A stretch of 64,000 bases of DNA from Strigops habroptila (GCF_004027225.2 NC_044278.2:96154743-96218742), one strand, 5' to 3'. Shown: positions 1 through 13,300, numbered from the stretch's first letter. A program made the numbers and translations. Notes: generated by a model from the sequence alone, not told the origin.

Positions 1-350
1 TGTCCCTTCCCCCCTGACTCTACACCAGTATTTTTGTCTTTTCTACCTCTCGGCTGTATGGAGCAGCTCTTTTCTAACACAGAAGCACACACTGGTTAAT
101 GTCTTCTGGATGCTACCTCAGTAGAAAGAGCAACTTTTATGGTATGCTTGATGAAACTTCTGTCTTCTCACTATTTTCTTGGTTGCCATGTCTCTGCACA
201 TTATTTTTAGATCGAGCTTCATGGTGAGCTTGAAAGAGCTGGAAAAAAAGTCTGGTGTGACCATGTCGACCTTTTCTCCTTTAAGGATCATGTAAGTGTT
301 GACAACTTGGCTTCAAATCTTAAAGGATATTTTTGGTTTTATCCTCTCAG
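1..350 (+). other. FAM124A intron, 3' end
   Basis: This is sequence upstream of the acceptor at 349-350. It has one exon-like segment (211-291, flanked by ttttag and gtaagt) that is open in one frame, but its phase does not fit the next exon. No repeat is recognised. Confidence 0.6.
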
Positions 351-1090
351 GTGAACTTTCTGTGGAAGGTATACAAGACCCATTCCTTGTTAGTGTACAT
401 ATTATCACAGACCCAGGTGAATCCAAGACTCTTCAGCAAGCCATTGATAAGCTTCTAGCCTGGATCCATCCAGACCTCCAGCTGTTTCGAGTCTCAGAAA
501 GACGAGCACCCAAGAAACACAGGAAGCCAGGTAAGGCTGGTGTTTCTCAGCCAGCCCTTGCCATCATTCTGTTTATGCAGGAAGAATATGGAGAAGAACC
601 AATCTTGCACCTCCACAAAATCTTTCAGCGGCCACCTTGGCATTACCACCACACAGAGCAAGTGCATGGGAAGTTCCTCCCTTACATGCCATGCAGCCAA
701 GACTTTTACACTCTGGCTCCAGAGACTCCTCTGTGGGCCATTCGCCCAGTGCACTATGGGAAAGAAATTATCCGCTTCACTATATACTGCAGGAGTGAAA
801 ACTTCACTGACATTTTGAAATTGTACGAGTTAATACTGAAAAGACCAGTATGTCAGAAAAAAGCAGACTTCTGTGTTTTTCCTGTCTATTCTAACATGGA
901 AATAGACATTCAGTTTTCTTTAAAAAAGCTTCCAAAGGGCCAGCTGCCAATGCCAACAGAGTCAGCGGTGCTGGAGTTCAGAGTAAAAGATGTGGGGCAG
1001 CTTGTGCCTCTCTTGCCCAACCCTTGCAGCCCCATCAGTGAAGGCAGGTGGCAGACAGAAGACCACGATGGAAATAGGATCCTTTTGCAG
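351..1090 (+). CDS. FAM124A: FAM124A internal exon (FAM124 domain)
   Basis: The acceptor is ttatcctctcag|gt and the donor is ttgcag|gtaagt. The exon starts in phase 1: its first two bases (gt) need one base from the previous exon, and an A there would give Ser followed by ELSVE, as in mammalian FAM124A. It ends after a complete Gln codon (phase 0). The 740 bp are open throughout. The open frame continues upstream to 296 only by chance; that part is intron. Confidence 0.92.
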
Positions 1091-4000
1091 GTAAGTCCAG
1101 CACACAGGGAAACAGAAGCACATTTATTGGTTTTGTGCAGGAAAGCTTAACCTGCAATGGCAGACACAAAAGGAGGCTTTTTTTGGTTTTGCTTTATCCT
1201 AGGAGAAAGAGCCAGGAGAACACCACTAAGGAAAGAACTTGAAACCTCTTTCTCTGTGTGTAAAATCAGGAAAGCAGTGATGATACTATCCAGATATCAG
1301 CCAACCTCAGATATGCAAAGAGTGATGTGAGGTGAGGTAGCTGTTTAAAAGAATGAGGAGAGAAGGAATTATGAGCCCGAGTGGAGAAATGATGGCTGAT
1401 GGGTGTAGTTTTATAAGAAATATGGGCACAGAACTGACAGGGGTTTATAAAATAGCTCTCCGTTATGAGTTGTGTTTGGGTTTTTTTTATGGAAGACAAG
1501 CAGAATTCCTGATGGTACTCATTATTTTCTAGCATCACAGGATGACAAACTGCATCTCTCTTTTGCGCAATGATTATCAGGATGGGTTGAGAGGTAGTGA
1601 AGGAAAAGAAATGCGCCCTGAAGAGCAGCCTGAGAGAGACATTCCCACAGACTCTCCTTTTGAACTAATCTCAAATGCTCGTAACCATGTTCTGAAAGAG
1701 AGTTTATTTGTTAAGACATCTGTAGGCACCATCTTTGGGCAATGTATCAGCATGCTCTGCTTCACTACACCACATCCAAAGGAGATAAAGGAGATAACAA
1801 GCAGCAAGCTTTTAATAGCTGCCTGCCCTGCAGAGGGGCTATCTGTGGCAATCCAGAGCCAGGTTAATGTGCATTCCTGCACTGCAGAGGTATTTATTGC
1901 TGCTTACTGTTCAAATCAAGGTGCACAGACCCTCACCTTTGGAAGACCGTTGTTCAGATTTCAAAGAAGAATACTTTTTTTTAGAGTGGATTGCATTCAT
2001 GAAGCTTGTCAGATTGTCTGACCTGGTTTCTGTGGAAGAGGCATTGTGTGTGCCACCTTTCCGCTGCATGGACCACTCAGTGTTCAGAGAAGTGTTTTCT
2101 ACCCCTTGCAGCACAGTTCCTCTGGGTTTGTAGCTCCTGGGACTGAAAATCTGGGAAAAAGGGCATCTGTGCTCTCGTGAGTTCTGTGCAGGTGGTGGTG
2201 AAATCTTTCAATGCCACTTGGCAGATGCTACCCACAGAGACACCCCATGCCAGAGCTGAACAACACATGTGTAGGGCTTAGAAGGCAATTCAGCTTTGCT
2301 TCCCATCTGCCAAGATAGTCCCCCAGTTTGTCAGGGTTACAGCTTGCACTGTGTTAGCCTGAGATAGCTTGTAAACTTAAGCTTACAAAAGCCCCCACGA
2401 AACTTCTACACAGCAAACACACTCACCTACATCTCCTTTTCCCTGTTCTTTTTCAAGTTTCTGCGATGTGATACAACTTTGCTTTATGGGATCTTGCACT
2501 GGTGAATTGAAGGGAAGGGTGAAAAAACCCTCCAAAACAATAGGGCTTCTAAATAAGGTTTTTGATTTCAAAACAGCAAATTTTCAGAAGTAACAGGTGC
2601 CAGGCAGTACAGAGATAAAGTGATACTTGTCAAGCAGGAGGCTGAGGTAAACCTTGCAAAAAACATCAGAATAAGATTTTACCTGTATGCACCAAAAGAG
2701 AAGGGCAAAAGCCTGGTAAGTGTGGCCTCCAAGTGCAATTAATTTTCATTTCTGTTTTCAGTGAGGATGATGATACTGAACATGAGGGCAAAATGACAAA
2801 TAGGAATGAAATTACAGTAAGGGAAATTACCACACTTGAAGTGCAGTGAAGCAAAAGTTAATATATGCAAAATGGGAGGTGGAGGGGGGAAGAATGGGAA
2901 AGCTTTGGTTCCAAGTTAAATGATTGTAAGGTCATGAATACTAGGTCCCGGTATACAGGTTTTAAACAAGTTTATACAATCAGAAATGGAGTTCTATAAC
3001 TAAACTGGAGAGGAAATGTCCTGTTTGACTACAAGCCACCAATGTAACACAGCCAATGAACAGAAAAGTGCAGTCTCTGGTGTGTACCAGAGTCAGTATC
3101 CCCCAAGGATTTGTGCCACTGCACAAGTTCACATGGGCCTCACCCGTCTTCAGCCCTGAGCTGCAGAAAGGTGACTTCAGTCAAGTACAGGGAAGGGCTC
3201 TCACCCCATACAGTGGAATGGAGAGACTGTCTGACAAATGGAAACTGAAGAGTAAAGTCATCTAAGGGAAGTTCCCATCTGAAGGGAGCTCTGACTGTGC
3301 TTGGAAAATATACCTGAAGGTTAAAGGCAGGAATGGGGAAAGGCCGTTTCACTAAATGACTCTTCTAGTACAGGAACAAAATACTGTCAATAAATAGATT
3401 TACCTGAAGGTTAAAGGCAGGAATGGGGAAAGGCCGTTTCACTAAATGACTCTTCTAGTACAGGAACAAAATACTGTCAATAAATAGATTTAAGTTGGCA
3501 GTTGTAGGTGTTGATGGCCAACTATATAACAGCCACCCAGCAAGTGCAAACAGGTTAATACCTGAATTCAAGACAGGATGGTCAGTTAAGGAAAAGGGAT
3601 TATATGATAGGATCACAGGTTATAGGAAACATTGGATTTGGTGATCTATGGACTCCTTATATTCTTTATTCTTATATTCTTTTAACTCATTCTGAGTTCA
3701 AAACAATCGCAGTATCTACCTTTCAAAGTAACCTTTGACTTCTTATGGAGTGCTGCTATTAACAATGTTATCAATGCCACAGTGTTGGTAATAATTTCCA
3801 CTTCTTCCCATTTATATGAACCCAAACAATGACCTCCTAGTATTTTTCAGCCCACATATCAGTTGGCACTTAGTAATCATCAGAATATTTGTATTTATGA
3901 CTGCACCTTTTTACAGATTAAAATTACCAATTACACCCAAAGTGGTAGATAAACATCCCTGATACATTACAGGCAGTGTTTAATGTTTGAAGTTTGAATA

Positions 4001-7000
4001 TACCTCCATGATTAGACTAACAAGATGTGACCTCTGTATTTTTCTCGGTGTGCTTACAGGGACTTGAATACTTGCCAGCCAGCTTGATCCATGTTCTTAA
4101 CTCATTTTGCAAATGCAATTACGAAGGGGCTTAGATAGAGTCAGTGCAAGAAAAAATATAGTTATTCATGGGCAGGATAAATCTGTTTAATACCACAGAA
4201 CCTATTCCTTCATTTGCAAGGAATCTCTTCAAAATTATTTTGTCACAGTAGCTTTTCCACACTGGCAAGTTAGCTCCAAGGGTGCAGCTATATACCAGCT
4301 GAGGCAAAGGGTAAGTTTCAGTTGGCTTTAGCAGGAGCAAGTCTTAAGAGCACCTTTGCATCCTGTGGGAGGACACCCATACTGCTTCACCAGCACTAAG
4401 CTCAGAAGCAGGAGCTCTGGGGACCTCTTGTCAGAGTAGTCAGAAGAATACGTAAGTAATGTAGCTAAGAATGTACCATATAGCGCTATACTGAATATAC
4501 TGCCAGTTTTATAGTTCTTGTCCACATTCCTGGCAGCCTCTGGGCATAATCCGCTCAGAGACAGCTGAAGTGCTAATGAACTTGCACTCCCAGCAGTACA
4601 ACGTTGGAAGCAGGAAAGGTTAATAGCTGATAAGACTGGCTTGGCCATGCATGTTTGGGAAGCAGGGATAGTGAGCAGAGAGAATAAAGTGAACAGACGG
4701 CTTCTTTAAATTATGAGAATGTCTTTGGATAAGATAGGGTAGGAAAAGTAAAACAACATTTTAGCAGAATTTCCTATATCTACTCTGTGTGAGGAGGGAC
4801 ATGCAGGCAAACTTGAGAGGAAGGTGGGCAAATGAATCTCTCACCTTGGTAGTGACTCAGTGCTAAAGCATAAGACCTACTGCCATTTTACATCACAAAG
4901 GTACTTGAGTTATCCAGAAGTGTCCTGGCACGTTAGACTCAGGACCTACAGAAGGGCTGTACCCTCCGGGAATGTCAGGCAGGCACCTTAGGATATACCA
5001 GAATGGAACAAACACCTATGTTCAGGCACCTGATTCACCCTGTAACGACCAATTTCTTGGTGAAATACCACCACCATCATCTTGAAAGCTTCCAGCTTTC
5101 TTGAATTAATAGTGCAGGTAGGGCAGATCTGAACACAAAGAGGAAGAAAGGCAAGAAAAGCATCAAGGATAAGCAAGGGCTCCTTTACAGAAATTAATTT
5201 TAGTTTCTTTTGAAACTGCTGGAAAGGGCAAACTTTTGGACTAAAAATTGATTGAGTCAAGGGAGGGGCCTTAAGATGATTTAATTAATCTGTAAGACTA
5301 ATACTAGCCTCCTGTTTCTGAAAATTATCTACTCTATTTTCCCTTTCCTTGTAGTGCTGTAGGTGTTTGCTTCTTAGTGCTAATGATTGGATTGGAGGGT
5401 TGGGCACAGCAAACCTATCACTAACTCAGACAGAAGGAGATTCTTTTTAGTTGATTTTCTTCATCCTAAAGGTACTTCGTCTTTTCTGTTAGCACAGTGT
5501 TTCATGGCATAGTAAGGTATCTGATGACTACATACATTCAACAAAACCTCTTGAGAGTTAATATATTTAACATTACAAGGCACCCACCTGTTCTGGCTTC
5601 GTAAACACCGTACATGCTGCTTTACAAATATATTCAATTCAATTTTAAATAAAGTTTGTGCATTTTGCTTTCTGGTATGTTGCCCTTCTGAACACGTTTT
5701 GCCTTCAAGTAAGACTTACCATGGTGATACTAAGGACTGACCACTGCTACTTTTTCTTGTGTTGATATTTCCCCCCTGGATCAATCCCACTAGTTTTAAT
5801 ACAATTAAACACATTGCACACTTGTTGAGTAAGGCAAGCAAAATTGGAGCTCGAGATGGTGATGTCATTGCTGTGCTGGCTGGGTTCTGACCTCAGCGGA
5901 GCCTTGCTGGCAATGCTTACTGCAGGTAATGCATAATGAGATCACTATCTGCTTTCTGAAAAAGCAGGTAACGTAAATAGACTGCAGGAGCACTCACGGA
6001 TTTTTTGTGTCAGGCATAGGCAGCCCAAGTGAAGTAAAAAGTGCCTTTTTGTGAGGTTCACCGCAGGTTGTTTATGGCATTCCCGGATATTCGTCATGAA
6101 ATTCTTCTGCAGCCCATTGTGATATACAAAGACTCTAAATCCCTCCAGGCTTCACAAAGATTTGTGCAGAGATTATAAATGAGCAGCAGATTAGCACCAG
6201 ATGAAAAAATCTCTTCTGTTAGAGAGCTAATCTGCTCAGTCAATGGCTGGCTTTGCTGTGCATGTTTGAGGCAGGGTCTGACAAATCTCCCTGTATTTAG
6301 AATTTCAGTCAAAATCAATGCGTCAGTTTGGATCGAGTCTTTGTCCTCTCATATGGCTGACCCTCTCTCTGGCATCTCCGCCACGCTTGTGCCTAGTGCA
6401 GGCAAGGCAGCATGGCAGTCCCATGCTCCCCATGGCAGCACGGCCAGGCTCTAGCAAGGTAACAGGCAGTGCAGAAAACAAGCTGTGAGAAGGCTGAAGA
6501 TAAGGAATTAAAAAAGAAAAGAGTTCAGAAAATTAAAGCAGATGCAACTTCTTCCAAAGCCAAAGGGAGAATTTAGGAGGCCGGAGAAGGCTGTTCTGCT
6601 GAAAAGAGTAGCTACATGTGCATCACACTGTCTTCAAGGTACAAAAATAAGTCTTGCTGTTTTCAGCATCCCATGTGCTGTTTTCACATCCCATGGCACA
6701 AAGGGCAATGAAAGATTAGCATCTCCCACTTGCTTGTCAGGGTTTCTCTAGCGAGCAGACACACCTGGAAATGCAGTTTGAATTTTGTGAGACTGTCAGG
6801 CACTGTAAGGTTAAAACGAAGAGGAGTGATCACACAAACACACAGGCTGAATACAGCTCTCCATTTGCCATGCCAAGGTGGTACAAGGGAGCACAGCTAT
6901 ATCACTGAATCCTTTCTGTGATCTCTGATAAGTTACAGAATGTAGATATAGAAAAGTCTTATTAGTCCACATAATCCAGTTCTCCACAATATAGGATTAG

Positions 7001-10000
7001 CCTGTAATCTTTATTCACTAGTATTTCATGAGATGGAGCTTCTAACACTATCTGTAGCGCAGTTGTGCAGTCTGGTATTCTCACAGTCAGGAAAGGCATC
7101 AGTTATGTTGCTTCAAGATGAAAATATTAAAAAAATCTCCCTTTATTATTTCCCCTTTCTGCTCATATCATGAAGAGCAACATTGGAAAACAGGTCTTCT
7201 GAATCATAATACATTGAAACATAAAAGGACTGATGTTAGCAATTCCTCCTATAAACAGAGCTGTTCAGAAAGAAGCTGTGTTAGTGATGTCTCTTGTCCT
7301 GCTCTGCAGGCAGCCATCCTAAGGGCAGGTTGTACTTGTTTCCTTCTCCTTGCTGATCCACCATTACCTCCTGCTGGGCCAACTGGTCTTGGCCAGGAGC
7401 TGTGACCCAGAAGCAGGAATAACAGCAAATACTTTGTATAAAATGAAATGCTCTTATCTGTCCAAAGGAACACTAAAAGAGATAGGAAAAAAAATTAAAA
7501 TAACAAAACCCTATAACTAATGTCTTACCTAAAGTAATTTTTTCTTGTTAGTGTAGGCATGTTCCAGGTAGCCCAGGTACTTAAAGCTATTCAGTTGCAC
7601 TTCTTTCTGATTTAAACTGGAGGATTCATAAATATTAGATAGAGCTCAAAACAATTATTCTTGTGTCTGTGCTTTATTCCCAAAGACTTTACCTGTATTA
7701 ATAAATTAAACATGCCCAGGCATATTCCCAGACACTGAAATCCTTGTTACAGAGTGGCCTGTGCATGTGCTTGCAAGTCAGGCAGGATACAGCAGATACC
7801 TGCTATTTGACAACTGAATCAGACCCAGTATCTCTCACTAATGGTGACCTGAGAGACCCAATTAAACTACCATTTTTTTAACACATGTAAAAAATTATGT
7901 CAACAAATAAGAATAACAAATTATTACCATCATCTGCCTGCATGAGGCTTTTTACTAGTGTGCAAAATACCTCCTCTAAACATCTAAGCAAAATGAACAC
8001 ATGGGAGTTATCTCTGCAGGATTTGATTCAGCTCCAGACTGTAGACATCTAAACCTGATGTCTACCCAAGTATTTTTGTGTGAGCTACAGTCTGCATTCT
8101 CACTGTAATCGATGGGTATGCACTCAGTACAGTCAAAGGACCTAGAAAATAATTCAGCTAACCAGACACAGGAAGTTTCTTCAGAGAAAGTTGAATACCT
8201 CTCCAGACTCCATTAGCTGTATTAAATAGACAACTAAATCCTACCCGTGATGTCTGATGTCTATCTTATACACATATAGCTCTCTCTTCACAGAGAAGGT
8301 AATCGGGTATTAGAATAGGCTTCCCAGGGAAATGGTGCAATCACCGTCCCTGGAAGTGTTCACAAACCATGTAGATGAGGCCCTCAGTGACATGGTTTAG
8401 CGGTGGTCTTGGCAGTCCTGGGGTAATGGTTGGACTTGATGATCTTAAAGGTCTTTTCCAACCTAGTTGATTCTATGATTGTAGATAGAAAGATGGCATG
8501 GTCTGTACAAGGTAAAGGCAAGGCTTTCGTGCTGCATATAGAACTCTCCCCACTGCAAGTGTTGCATCTGTTCCCAAAAGTCTTGTGTTTTCAGGTGCAG
8601 TTTTGTCCAAACTGTAACCAGCGCTTGTGCTCCCAAAGGCCTCCTTACCTTTACACAAACAAGAAGACTGTACTTGTTTGGATCCTTGGTTTCTTTGGAT
8701 GCTTGATCTACCAAATTATCAACTAAGTCTACAAAAACACAAGAATATAGCGTGAAAACAAGCCATGGTCAGTCAATCCATGATTTTCTCTCCAAGAAGT
8801 AGGAGAAGTGATTTGGAGGTGTTTCTGTTGATTTCTTGTTGACCAAGCATAATGGTTGAGTCCCTGTAATGTATCTGGTATCAGTTACCACAGAGGAAAA
8901 AAATAGCACCTTTGGTTAATGCAAACAAAATAGAATGAGAAGTGATTTCTTGTACAAACCTATCAAAAGTGTGTGATGATTTGGTTGTGTATTTTCAGCA
9001 TATCATATTGTTATTGCTGGGTTACCCAAAAATATCTTCAGTTAAGAACCGGCTGGCATTTTCTTCCAGACACAAGCCTTTTATCTTGCTAAATAATTTT
9101 TTAAACAAGTTAACTCACATCTTAAATAAAATAACGTTGTGTGCAGAGCTCTAATGTGATTTCTGGTTAATGTTTTGTTGACAACTTGACTCATTTTATT
9201 TGACTTTTGTATTAAATTTCTTGTCAGTTAATGAAACTGCTACACTACTGTGGTTAATTTCCCCATTAATTCATTTAGTTCTTTGTGGCATTGAGGAAAA
9301 TAGCTAATTATATTATACAGAAATAAGTTATGAATTAACATAACTCATTACAGATACATTGGTGTGTATGTATTCATCTACAACACTGAAATGAGATCCT
9401 ATGGTTTGGCTGTCCTAGAAATCACCTCTATCTAGGCAATCATGGATAAGCAAAACATTTTTTGCAGATGTGAAAATCCTTTTTTGCTTAGAAAACCACT
9501 GCAATAAAAACCAGAAGATGGTTATGACAGATCTGGGTCACTAAGACAATGTGATGTGCACTAGCGAGATGCTAGAAGCAGCAATTTATGGAGTCCTTTT
9601 TAGAGACAGGGGATTCAAAGGATCTCCTTGGTTACCAGGGTCTCATCCCCCATGTCATATAATCTCTTTGGCAAAATGATCAAGCTCCATCTTTATCCAT
9701 TACTTGCCCCAGAAGACTCTTCTACTTGTGTTGTGATTAGAAACCTTTTATTAGTTTGTGGTTCAGGTTTTTTAATGGATAGATTTTATATTTTTTCTCC
9801 TCGTGGCTGCATCTTGGTCAGTTTGATTTTATTCTTTTTCAGATAGGCATAATTTGAGTCATGTACAGCATTCTGGATGAGGCCTTGGCAGTGTTGTCTA
9901 TAGTGCATCAATACTTTTTTAACTCAGCTGAGACTGCCCAGAATAATGTTTGTTGCAGTCTTCATTTTAATAACACGTAGTGACTTAGATACCTAGTTCT

Positions 10001-11880
10001 TTCCCCTCTGTTGCTTCCAACTGACAAGTCCCATATACAAGATTACGGGGTATGATCTTGCACGTTATTCCATTAGTTCCTGTCCCTTTTGTGACAGAAA
10101 TCTAGCATTTTGTATTATGCAAGAAATTCCAGTAAGAAAAATATAAATTAAACTTTTTAAAATTCAAATTTATAAAAGCCTTACTGAGATAAGTGCAATG
10201 ACGAATAACCTTATGATTGCTCAAACACTAGGGCCTCAGTTCAGTTACCCACGCATAAGTGTCTAATCCCATAGGATGTCCACCTGGCCTCCAGCTGCTT
10301 CTTGAGAAGGATGTTGGCTCCCCATTTGTCACAGCTGCTGTCACTGTTCAAATGCTCAAGTATCTGGCAGGCAGACAACTTAATCCTGCCCTGGGGCTGA
10401 GATTCAGGTCCACCCTGAAGTCTTAACCACCAGGTTCGGTCTTCACAGTCTAGGTGTCTACAAGCAAATTAGATGTCTGTGCTCAAAATTATTACAAGCT
10501 AGTTAATAGAGCAAGTTGTTTCTAGAGCACATTGCTCAGCTATCCAGATGTGAAAGAGAAAATGTGAAAGAGTTGAAAGAAATAATAAATTCCCATTGAG
10601 AAGACAGAGGATGAGGTTGCTCACTAAAGGCTTTTTTACATTTCAGAGGAAAAAATGAAAACATTTGCACCACGGTAAGGAAGAAATGAGAAAGTATAAT
10701 GATGGTAACATACATAGCCCATTTCTTCATTTTTGTTCTTCAGTTGCCCGCTAAGGCACTGATGTTGGGAGACAGAATATGAATGAATCTGAACAAGTCA
10801 ATAGGAAGTGAGAATTCCGAGCTACTGTAATTCAGCCCGCAAGGCAGGGCTCCTCTACCATTTATTCTTGTTGTCTTCAGGGTTCCTTATGTAAATATTT
10901 GGGATTTTGGCAGGGTACTTTCTCTTGTTATTGAAGTGAAACATTTGCTGCAAGCATACTGAATGAAGTCTGCTTCATAATTATTTGCAGTAACAACTCA
11001 GCAACAGAGACTTACGGTTGTAAGACTGCCAATTCTGTATTAATGTGATCTTCTTTTCTCCCTCTCCCAACTGCAGCAAGCACGCAGTTGGTGTAGGAAG
11101 TCTGCAAAGCAGAACAAGCAACCATATCCATCTGTGCCAACAGATTCCTGCTTCACCACGCTGCCAGCCTTTCTTCCTCAGAGCCACCGATCTGTCCCTG
11201 AACAACCAAAAGAAATGGGTCAAAACAAGGCACATCACACAAATGGCCTTGGTCATTATCTTGGTTTCTCCCAGCAGGACTTGAGACACAGTGGTCGAGG
11301 AGACTTCACACGCAGATGCAGCAGTGCCTCCAGCATTTCATGGTCATTTCAGCGAAGCAAGTCTCTGTTCTGCTTGCCCACAGTGAACTCCTCTTCAGCC
11401 TCAGAGACTTTACATTTCAGTGAACCATTTCAGTTTTTAAATACTGGGTCACCTGCAACTAGGTTAAAAACATTGAGATGCAGCCCCAGGCTTAACATTG
11501 ATGACTTAGAGGGTGCCCAGGAGACGGATGTAGACACAGGAATGAAGCTGTCCTTCTCAGACCTGTCTGTGGTCTCTGCATACTCTGCTCTTAATGGATT
11601 TTTCAATGATTTGGAAGCCTCTCTTCCCCCCCAGAAACAAACTGTCAGTAGGGCTAAACAGGCAGCCACCAGTGGAAGGCCTGTGTCAGCCATGTGCAAT
11701 ACCTTTGAGTCAGTTGATGCTTCACTACCTTCTCTTTCTGAATGGTCTTCCAGCTCATTCACATCAGCATCTCTCTCCAAGCAGCACAAACAGTCCTCAA
11801 GAGCAGCTCCTTGTTCTCTGGATGATCATGGAAGTGTTTGCCCAGCTTCATCAGTTAATGAAGAAGAATTTTACATCTGA
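351..11880 (+). CDS. FAM124A: FAM124A, 3' part of gene (two terminal coding exons; 5' exon(s) lie outside the window)
   Basis: Two exons join in phase 0 (351-1090 and 11077-11880) to give about 513 residues. The human protein is about 546 aa, so only a short N-terminal piece is missing. The first exon carries the conserved FAM124 domain: the block DPFLVSVHIITDPGES, then a WIHPDLQLFRVSERRA stretch, an LWAIRPVHYGKEIIRFT stretch, and PLLPNPCSPISEGRWQTEDH near its end. The second exon is Ser-rich, low in conservation, and ends in an acidic tail (EEEFYI) like that of FAM124B. FAM124A is preferred to the paralogue FAM124B because the next genes are SERPINE3 and INTS6, as at human 13q14.3, whereas FAM124B sits beside CUL3. 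The molecular function of the family is poorly known; no catalytic motif or signal peptide is visible in this part. Confidence 0.93.
3311..3490. repeat. Perfect 90-bp tandem duplication (two copies)
   Basis: 3311-3400 is repeated base for base at 3401-3490. Each copy begins tacctgaaggttaaaggcag and ends taaatagatt. The base before each copy differs, so the left boundary is sharp. No mismatch is visible, so this is either a very recent duplication or an assembly duplication. Confidence 0.95.
8286..8480 (+). mobile_element. CR1 LINE, 3' end fragment (sense)
   Basis: The segment has the standard avian CR1 tail: a cacagagaaggt start, ttcccagggaa, ccctggaagtgttcac, a gaggccctcagtgacatggttt stretch, then gatcttaaaggtcttttccaacctag and the terminal ttctatgatt. 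It is 5'-truncated and its internal sequence resembles the copies at 40.3 and 51.1 kb. It lies in the FAM124A intron. Confidence 0.93.
9840..10110 (-). mobile_element. Probable ancient CR1/L3-like LINE relic (antisense)
   Basis: Phrases such as catgtacagcattctggatgaggcctt followed by gcagtgttgtctatag, and later ctagttctttcccctctgttgc, resemble antisense copies of old amniote CR1 elements. It is strongly diverged and the boundaries are soft. The call is made from remembered consensus patterns, not an alignment. Confidence 0.4.
11077..11880 (+). CDS. FAM124A: FAM124A terminal coding exon
   Basis: The acceptor is a pyrimidine-rich tract, ctcccaactgcag|caagc. The exon opens in phase 0, matching the donor at 1090/1091, with a basic segment (QARSWCRKSAKQNK). 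It runs open for 267 codons to the TGA at 11878-11880. It includes an SWSFQRSKSLFCLPT stretch, a Ser-rich middle, and the acidic C-terminus EEEFYI. The tail is expected to be disordered from its composition. Confidence 0.88.
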   Translation, partial: QARSWCRKSAKQNKQPYPSVPTDSCFTTLPAFLPQSHRSVPEQPKEMGQNKAHHTNGLGHYLGFSQQDLRHSGRGDFTRRCSSASSISWSFQRSKSLFCLPTVNSSSASETLHFSEPFQFLNTGSPATRLKTLRCSPRLNIDDLEGAQETDVDTGMKLSFSDLSVVSAYSALNGFFNDLEASLPPQKQTVSRAKQAATSGRPVSAMCNTFESVDASLPSLSEWSSSSFTSASLSKQHKQSSRAAPCSLDDHGSVCPASSVNEEEFYI

Positions 11881-13300
11881 GGTTTCTCTATTTTACACCT
11901 TCTAGGGTAGATGTGTTCTACTTGTGAATGGCAGCAGTGGGCCCACCTTGAGCTTGAAGGAGGTTCTTTGCTCAGGAGAAGGTGATGCAGCAGAGAATGC
12001 TAAATATTTGAAGAAAACACTCAGATGCCTCAGAGATGGGTGTCCCCAAACTATGTACAGTGAACTAGTCTGAGCTTGCACCCTGTACCTTTGTACTGGA
12101 GGAGATGATCAGCACTGAGGCTTCTCCACAGCAGTGCAAGGTGGATGGTGGCTGTGACTGACCCTTGGACTGGTGGTGAAGAAAATGCCAGAAGAGGTGC
12201 ATAATAATCCATTTTTCTTTTGCAGAAAAGGAAGAGTAATTTATGCCACCAAACTGCTTTAAGTTTTCTGAGAAATTCCCTTAACTCAGGAAAGATGGAA
12301 GGAGAAAGGGGTCTTCTTTCTCTTTCACAAGTTCCAGAGGCAGCTCTAAGCACAGCAGGTCCCAGAGCACATCTCCAGTAGAGTCAGACAAGAAGTTTCC
12401 TGTGAGGACACACACAGTTCTTTCTAATTTCTGAGAGCTGGCAGTGGTGAGGTGGGTGAGAAGTTTCATTCCTTCCCCAGGGAAGAAGAAGCTCCAGTAT
12501 ATCCATGGATAGTGCAGGATGAGGAAAGTGCCAAAAGCGGAAACCTTACAGAACATTTTCAACCTATATCCTTTCCAGCTGGAAGGGAGCCATCTGGGCT
12601 ATTGTCTGAACCCTGTGGATAGTGGTAACCCAAGTAAGCCACTTTTAATTCAGGCAGTAGAGAGTTTACCTTTTTGGAATACAAATCAAGGAAGATAACC
12701 CATCATTTTTACATATTGCTACATCACTAGTCCCAAATATATAGCAGCTCCTTATTTTTTAAGGGTTTGTTATTTTTCTGCTAAAGATAATTAATGCAGA
12801 AACTTATTCTTCATATTTCCAGTTCAAGCATACTTCTTTCTCAAATACCTCTCTCCAAAAGGAGAACAAGTATAATTTTACTGGATTTTCAAGTAATTTT
12901 TTTAGAGTACGTGTTCTTGATAACTTGTTTTGCTCCAATTAATTTGGTATTAAAAGCAAAAAGTAAGTTAAAAGCTGTTAATATGACAGCTAAGTACTTT
13001 CACCAGGATTTAAGTCGTATAAACAGATGATTGCATCGTGAAGAGTTACATTTTTGGCAGAGAAGTGGCACTGATTGTAGTTCTGATCTAGCCGGTGAGA
13101 AAATGAACATGTTAGAATGTGTATGTATAAGGCTGGATGAAAGCTATATACAGGTACAGATGCTGAAGACTTGCTATGATGGCATTGTGCTGGATGGAAT
13201 AAAAACGAATTTGTGGAGGAAAAGATGTTTGCTATATTGCCAGGCAGTTTTAATCAGAAGAATTGCTGCTTTGGGGGAAAAAAATAAAATAAAATAAGCT
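11881..13300 (+). other. FAM124A: Probable FAM124A 3' UTR
   Basis: This sequence follows the stop codon and has no recognised repeat. AATAAA hexamers occur near 13198 and, in an A-rich run, at 13283 and 13288; the latter make a plausible cleavage region near 13.3 kb. Further hexamers near 14097 and 14767 could extend the transcript. The extent is inferred. Confidence 0.45.
13283..13293 (+). terminator. Candidate FAM124A poly(A) signals (two overlapping AATAAA)
   Basis: The run aaaataaaataaaataag holds AATAAA at 13283-13288 and 13288-13293. It lies 1.4 kb after the FAM124A stop and on the same strand. Confidence 0.35.

Larger units (their letters stand above)
1091..11076 (+). other. FAM124A last intron (10.0 kb)
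   Basis: It is bounded by gtaagt at 1091 and ctgcag at 11071-11076. It contains a 90-bp perfect tandem duplication (3311-3490), a CR1 tail (8286-8480) and a probable old antisense CR1 relic (about 9840-10110). The longest open stretch (1542-2021, 159 codons) shows no recognisable similarity and is of a length expected by chance. Nothing else is recognised in 1100-3300, 3500-8280, 8490-9830 or 10120-11070. Confidence 0.8.

Noticed and set aside
211-291. Exon-like segment with ttttag and gtaagt borders and an open frame upstream of the FAM124A exon
   Set aside because: In the only open frame it ends in phase 0, but the next exon needs one base from its predecessor (phase 1); the frame that would fit has an early stop. 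27 open codons are common by chance.
531-550. gtaag...ctcag inside the FAM124A exon, like a 20-nt intron
   Set aside because: Far too short for a vertebrate intron, removal would shift the frame, and the read-through protein is conserved on both sides.
1542-2021. 159-codon open frame in the FAM124A intron
   Set aside because: Length is within chance for a 64-kb window in six frames, and no domain or family resemblance is seen.
11430-11789. 119-codon minus-strand frame over the FAM124A last exon
   Set aside because: Shadow of the conserved plus-strand coding sequence.
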